From the NCBI RefSeq assembly GCF_017876755.1, contig NZ_JAGIOO010000001.1:1612001-1676000 (forward strand): 64,000 bases of DNA, read 5' to 3'. The notes under the pieces were generated by a model. It ran no database searches and was not told where the DNA came from. It was given only the letters and a program-made list of their open reading frames with translations. The DNA is from Crossiella equi. Lineage in GTDB: Bacteria; Actinomycetota; Actinomycetes; Mycobacteriales; Pseudonocardiaceae. Below are positions 61,814-64,000 of the stretch, piece by piece. The translations under genes were made by a program, and so were the position numbers. Within the stretch, counting starts at the first letter, position 1. Every line of letters begins with the position of its first letter.

Positions 61814-63070
61814 GTGACGGCAGGCGACGCCCACCGGGCGGTCGAGGCGGTGTGGCGGATCGAGTCGGCGCGCGTGGTGGCGGGCCTGGCCCGGCTGGTG
61901 CGCGACGTGGGCCTGGCCGAGGAGCTGGCCCAGGACGTGCTGGTGGCCGCACTGGAGCAGTGGCCGGAGTCGGGGGTGCCGCGCAACCCGGGTGCCTGGC
62001 TGGTGGCCGCCGGGCGCAACCGCGCGATCGACCTGATCCGCCGCGACGTGAACTACCGCCGCAAGCTCGCCGAGATCGGCCGCGACCTGACCGAGGCCGT
62101 GCCGGACCTGGCCGAGGCGGTCGGCGAGGACATCGAGGACGACCTGCTGCGGCTGGTGTTCACCGCCTGCCACCCGGTGCTGACCACCGAGTCGCGGGTG
62201 GCGCTGACCCTGCGCATGCTCGGCGGCCTGACCACGCGGGAGATCGCCCGGGCGTTCCTGAGCACCGAACCGACCGTGGGACAGCGCATCTCGCGGGCGA
62301 AGAAGACCCTCGCCGAGGCGAAGGTGCCGTTCGAGACCCCGCACGGCGCGGAGCGGGCGGCCCGCCTGCCGTCCGTGCTGGAGGTCATCTACCTGATCTT
62401 CAACGAGGGCTACTCGGCGACCGCGGGCGAGGACTGGCTGCGGCCGGAGCTGTGCGCGGAGGCGATGCGGCTGGGCCGCGTGCTGGCCGGGCTGATGCCC
62501 GAGGAGGCCGAGGTGCACGGCCTGGTGGCGCTGATGGAGCTCCAGGCCTCGCGCAACCGGGCCCGGGTGGCACCGGACGGCACGCCGGTGCTGCTGCTGG
62601 ACCAGGACCGCTCGCGCTGGGACCGGCTGCTCATCACGCGTGGCCTGGCCGCGCTGGCGCGCGCGGAGGAGCTGGGCCGCACGCGCGGGCCGTACACCGT
62701 GCAGGCCGAGATCGCGGCCTGCCACGCGCGGGCGCGCACGGCCGGGGAGACCGACTGGGTGCGCATCGCCGCGCAGTACCAGGCGCTGGCGCTGCTGGTG
62801 CCCTCGCCCGTGGTCGAGCTCAACCGCGCGGTGGCGGTCGGCATGGCGTTCGGGCCGGAACCGGCACTCGATCTGGTGGAGCAGCTCAGCCAGGAACCGG
62901 CGCTGCGGGGCTACCACCTGCTGCCCGCGGTAAAAGCCGACCTCCTGGGAAAACTGGGCCGCCCGCGCGAAGCGGTCGCCGAGTACGAACGGGCCGCAGG
63001 GCTGACCAGCAACGCTGTGCAACGGTCGCAGCTACTCGAAAGGGCGACTGAGCTGCGAAGATCGATTTGA
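61814..63070 (+). CDS. ECF42-group RNA polymerase sigma factor with TPR-like C-terminal extension
   Basis: 418 aa from the GTG at 61814. Regions 2 and 4 (about 10-170) show LAEELAQDVLVAALEQWP, NPGAWLVAAGRNRAIDLIRR, then LTLRMLGGLTTREIARAFLSTEPTVGQRISRAKKTL. A C-terminal extension of about 230 residues (FNEGYSATAGEDWLRPELC, TPVLLLDQDRSRWDRLLI, YQALALLVPSPVVELNRAVA) replaces an anti-sigma factor and is required for activity in group members studied. The preceding DGPF gene is the typical target; together they form a self-contained unit. Confidence 0.95.
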   Translation: MTAGDAHRAVEAVWRIESARVVAGLARLVRDVGLAEELAQDVLVAALEQWPESGVPRNPGAWLVAAGRNRAIDLIRRDVNYRRKLAEIGRDLTEAVPDLAEAVGEDIEDDLLRLVFTACHPVLTTESRVALTLRMLGGLTTREIARAFLSTEPTVGQRISRAKKTLAEAKVPFETPHGAERAARLPSVLEVIYLIFNEGYSATAGEDWLRPELCAEAMRLGRVLAGLMPEEAEVHGLVALMELQASRNRARVAPDGTPVLLLDQDRSRWDRLLITRGLAALARAEELGRTRGPYTVQAEIAACHARARTAGETDWVRIAAQYQALALLVPSPVVELNRAVAVGMAFGPEPALDLVEQLSQEPALRGYHLLPAVKADLLGKLGRPREAVAEYERAAGLTSNAVQRSQLLERATELRRSI

Positions 63071-63097
63071 CTCGCTTCATGAGTCCGAGGCTATATT
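63067..63097 (+). promoter_or_regulatory. Near-consensus promoter suggesting a leaderless transcript
   Basis: TTGACT (63067-63072) and TATATT (63092-63097) are separated by 19 nt; the -10 box ends only 6 nt before the ATG of the SRPBCC gene. Transcription would begin at or next to the start codon, and no ribosome-binding site is seen. The -35 overlaps the sigma gene stop. Confidence 0.6.
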
Positions 63098-63103
63098 CCC
63101 TTC

Positions 63104-64000
63104 ATGGCAAACACAAGTGGATCTCTCGACACCGGCAGTCCCCGTCCCGTGCTCCGCTTCGAGCGGCACCTGAAGCACTCCCCGCGCAAGGTCTGGCGAG
63201 CGGTCACCGACCCGGCCCACCTCAAGCACTGGTTCCCCGCCGAGTTCCAGGCCGAGCAACGCATAGGCGCGCCCATCAGGTTCGTCTTCGCGGGCGACGC
63301 GGCCCCGCCGGGCACGGGCCGCGTCCTGGAGTACGACGCTCCCCGGGTGTTCGCCTTCACCTGGCAGGACGCGAACTCCACCGACGTCTCGGTGCTCCGC
63401 TTCGAGCTGGTCCCGAAACCCGACGGCTGCCTGCTGGTCTTCACCCACGCACTGGGCGGCCCGGGCGACCTGCTGGTCACCACGGCGCGCCACGCGGCGG
63501 GCTGGGACGGCTGCCTGGACGTCCTGGAGGGACTCTTAGCGGGCCACGAGCACACCCCCACGATGACGGAGTGGTTCCACCGGGCCGAGGCCTACGTCGC
63601 CCGCTTCGGCCTGGCCACGGGCGAGAGCACCCCCACCCCCGACGGCCACCTGGTCCGCCTGAAGCGCGACCTGGTCCAGCCCGCTGACGGGGTCTGGACC
63701 TTCCTCACCGCCGACACCCCACCGGCCTTGGGCACCCCTCCCCCGCTGCCCACCACCCACGGCTACCAGCCCGCGGGCCCGACCACCGCCCTGGAGGCAC
63801 CCCACCGGCTCACCTACCTCTGGCTGCACGAACAGGCCCCGGCGGGCGAGGTCCACTGGCACCTGACCCCCCAACCCTCCGGCTGCCTGCTCGAAGTCAC
63901 CCAAACCATCCCGAGGGCCCTGCCCCACCTGCGCGCCATCACCCTGGCCGCCTGGCAAACCCACCTGGAACTCCTCTTCGCCGCCCTGCACGGCGACATC
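63104..64000 (+). CDS. Double SRPBCC (AHSA1-like) domain protein, C-terminus beyond window
   Basis: At least 299 aa; the frame is open to the right edge. Residues about 15-140 form an AHSA1-type START/Bet v1-like domain (VLRFERHLKHSPRKVWRAVT, LKHWFPAEF, the AGWDGCLDVLEGLL end helix). From about 180 onwards a second, shorter copy follows (HLVRLKRDLVQPADGVWTFL, HRLTYLWLHEQ, LAAWQTHLELLFAAL), so the protein is an internal duplication. AHSA1-like domains bind hydrophobic ligands and occur often next to ECF-type regulators. The codon choice of the last 300 bp is extremely C-rich (TGCCTGCTC, CACCTGG), as expected for the genome. Confidence 0.88.
   Translation, partial: MANTSGSLDTGSPRPVLRFERHLKHSPRKVWRAVTDPAHLKHWFPAEFQAEQRIGAPIRFVFAGDAAPPGTGRVLEYDAPRVFAFTWQDANSTDVSVLRFELVPKPDGCLLVFTHALGGPGDLLVTTARHAAGWDGCLDVLEGLLAGHEHTPTMTEWFHRAEAYVARFGLATGESTPTPDGHLVRLKRDLVQPADGVWTFLTADTPPALGTPPPLPTTHGYQPAGPTTALEAPHRLTYLWLHEQAPAGEVHWHLTPQPSGCLLEVTQTIPRALPHLRAITLAAWQTHLELLFAALHGDI

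Overview
The window is about 73% G+C by eye, has many GTG starts and ATGA/GTGA gene overlaps, and reads as chromosomal DNA of a high-GC actinomycete, most likely a member of the Pseudonocardiales (Crossiella/Actinosynnema/Kutzneria-like; genus is a guess). Supporting signs are the pafB-pafC-tatA-tatC-helY block known from mycobacteria, an Rv2466c-like (mycothiol-linked) thioredoxin-fold protein, an Eis-type acetyltransferase, an ECF42/DGPF pair and an actinobacterial IS481 element. There is no PKS/NRPS cluster, prophage, CRISPR array, rRNA or tRNA that I can see.

Layout. 1-4545: amino-acid catabolism, with a divergent ornithine-cyclodeaminase/mu-crystallin family fragment, an ALDH7-like dehydrogenase, a sarcosine/pipecolate-oxidase-like flavoprotein and a Glu/Leu/Phe/Val dehydrogenase, followed by an ArsC-fold protein. 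4643-10573: LysR regulator, cyclophilin, SDR, secreted S1 protease, GH2 glycosidase. 10699-13964: two-gene operon of a glutaryl-CoA-dehydrogenase-like enzyme and a fused E1 alpha/beta 2-oxoacid dehydrogenase. Together with 1-4202 it could form a lysine -> pipecolate -> aminoadipate -> glutaryl-CoA route. 14145-17515: ketopantoate-reductase family protein, hypothetical gene, S12 serine hydrolase, Rv2466c-like protein. 17517-18599: complete IS481-family element with a 6-bp target duplication, inserted exactly at the shared stop codons of two convergent genes. 18601-22027: two-component system and a Clp-N-domain protein.

21882-26726: a malonate-utilisation (mat) locus of a FadR-type GntR regulator, MatC-type carrier, MatB ligase and a fused carboxyltransferase standing where malonyl-CoA decarboxylase would be. 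26875-34192: MmyB-like regulator, large secreted subtilase, Baeyer-Villiger-type flavoprotein, Gfo/Idh/MocA oxidoreductase. 34212-38831: an ECF sigma/anti-sigma pair, two secreted HAF-repeat paralogues downstream, and a divergent GDSL hydrolase. The sigma gene and the hydrolase gene carry the same TGAAC-N17-CGTAG promoter on opposite strands. 38843-39084: an unusual pair of inverted arrays of a repeat with an exact 22-bp period. 39162-48915: alpha/beta hydrolase, PaaK-like ligase, second S12 hydrolase, pentapeptide protein, a peptidase-Lrp-RES operon, an ArsR-MFS operon with a clear operator, and a 5'-3' exonuclease.

48950-60346 is a long leftward block of hypothetical proteins, Eis-like acetyltransferase, DUF4333-type membrane protein, helY, diacylglycerol kinase, tatC, tatA, a small membrane protein, pafC and pafB. 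60436-64000 holds a methyltransferase, the DGPF/ECF42 pair and a double SRPBCC protein that runs off the window and may be translated from a leaderless transcript. Only one gene-free stretch exceeds 300 bases (38832-39161), and it is filled by the 22-bp repeat arrays.
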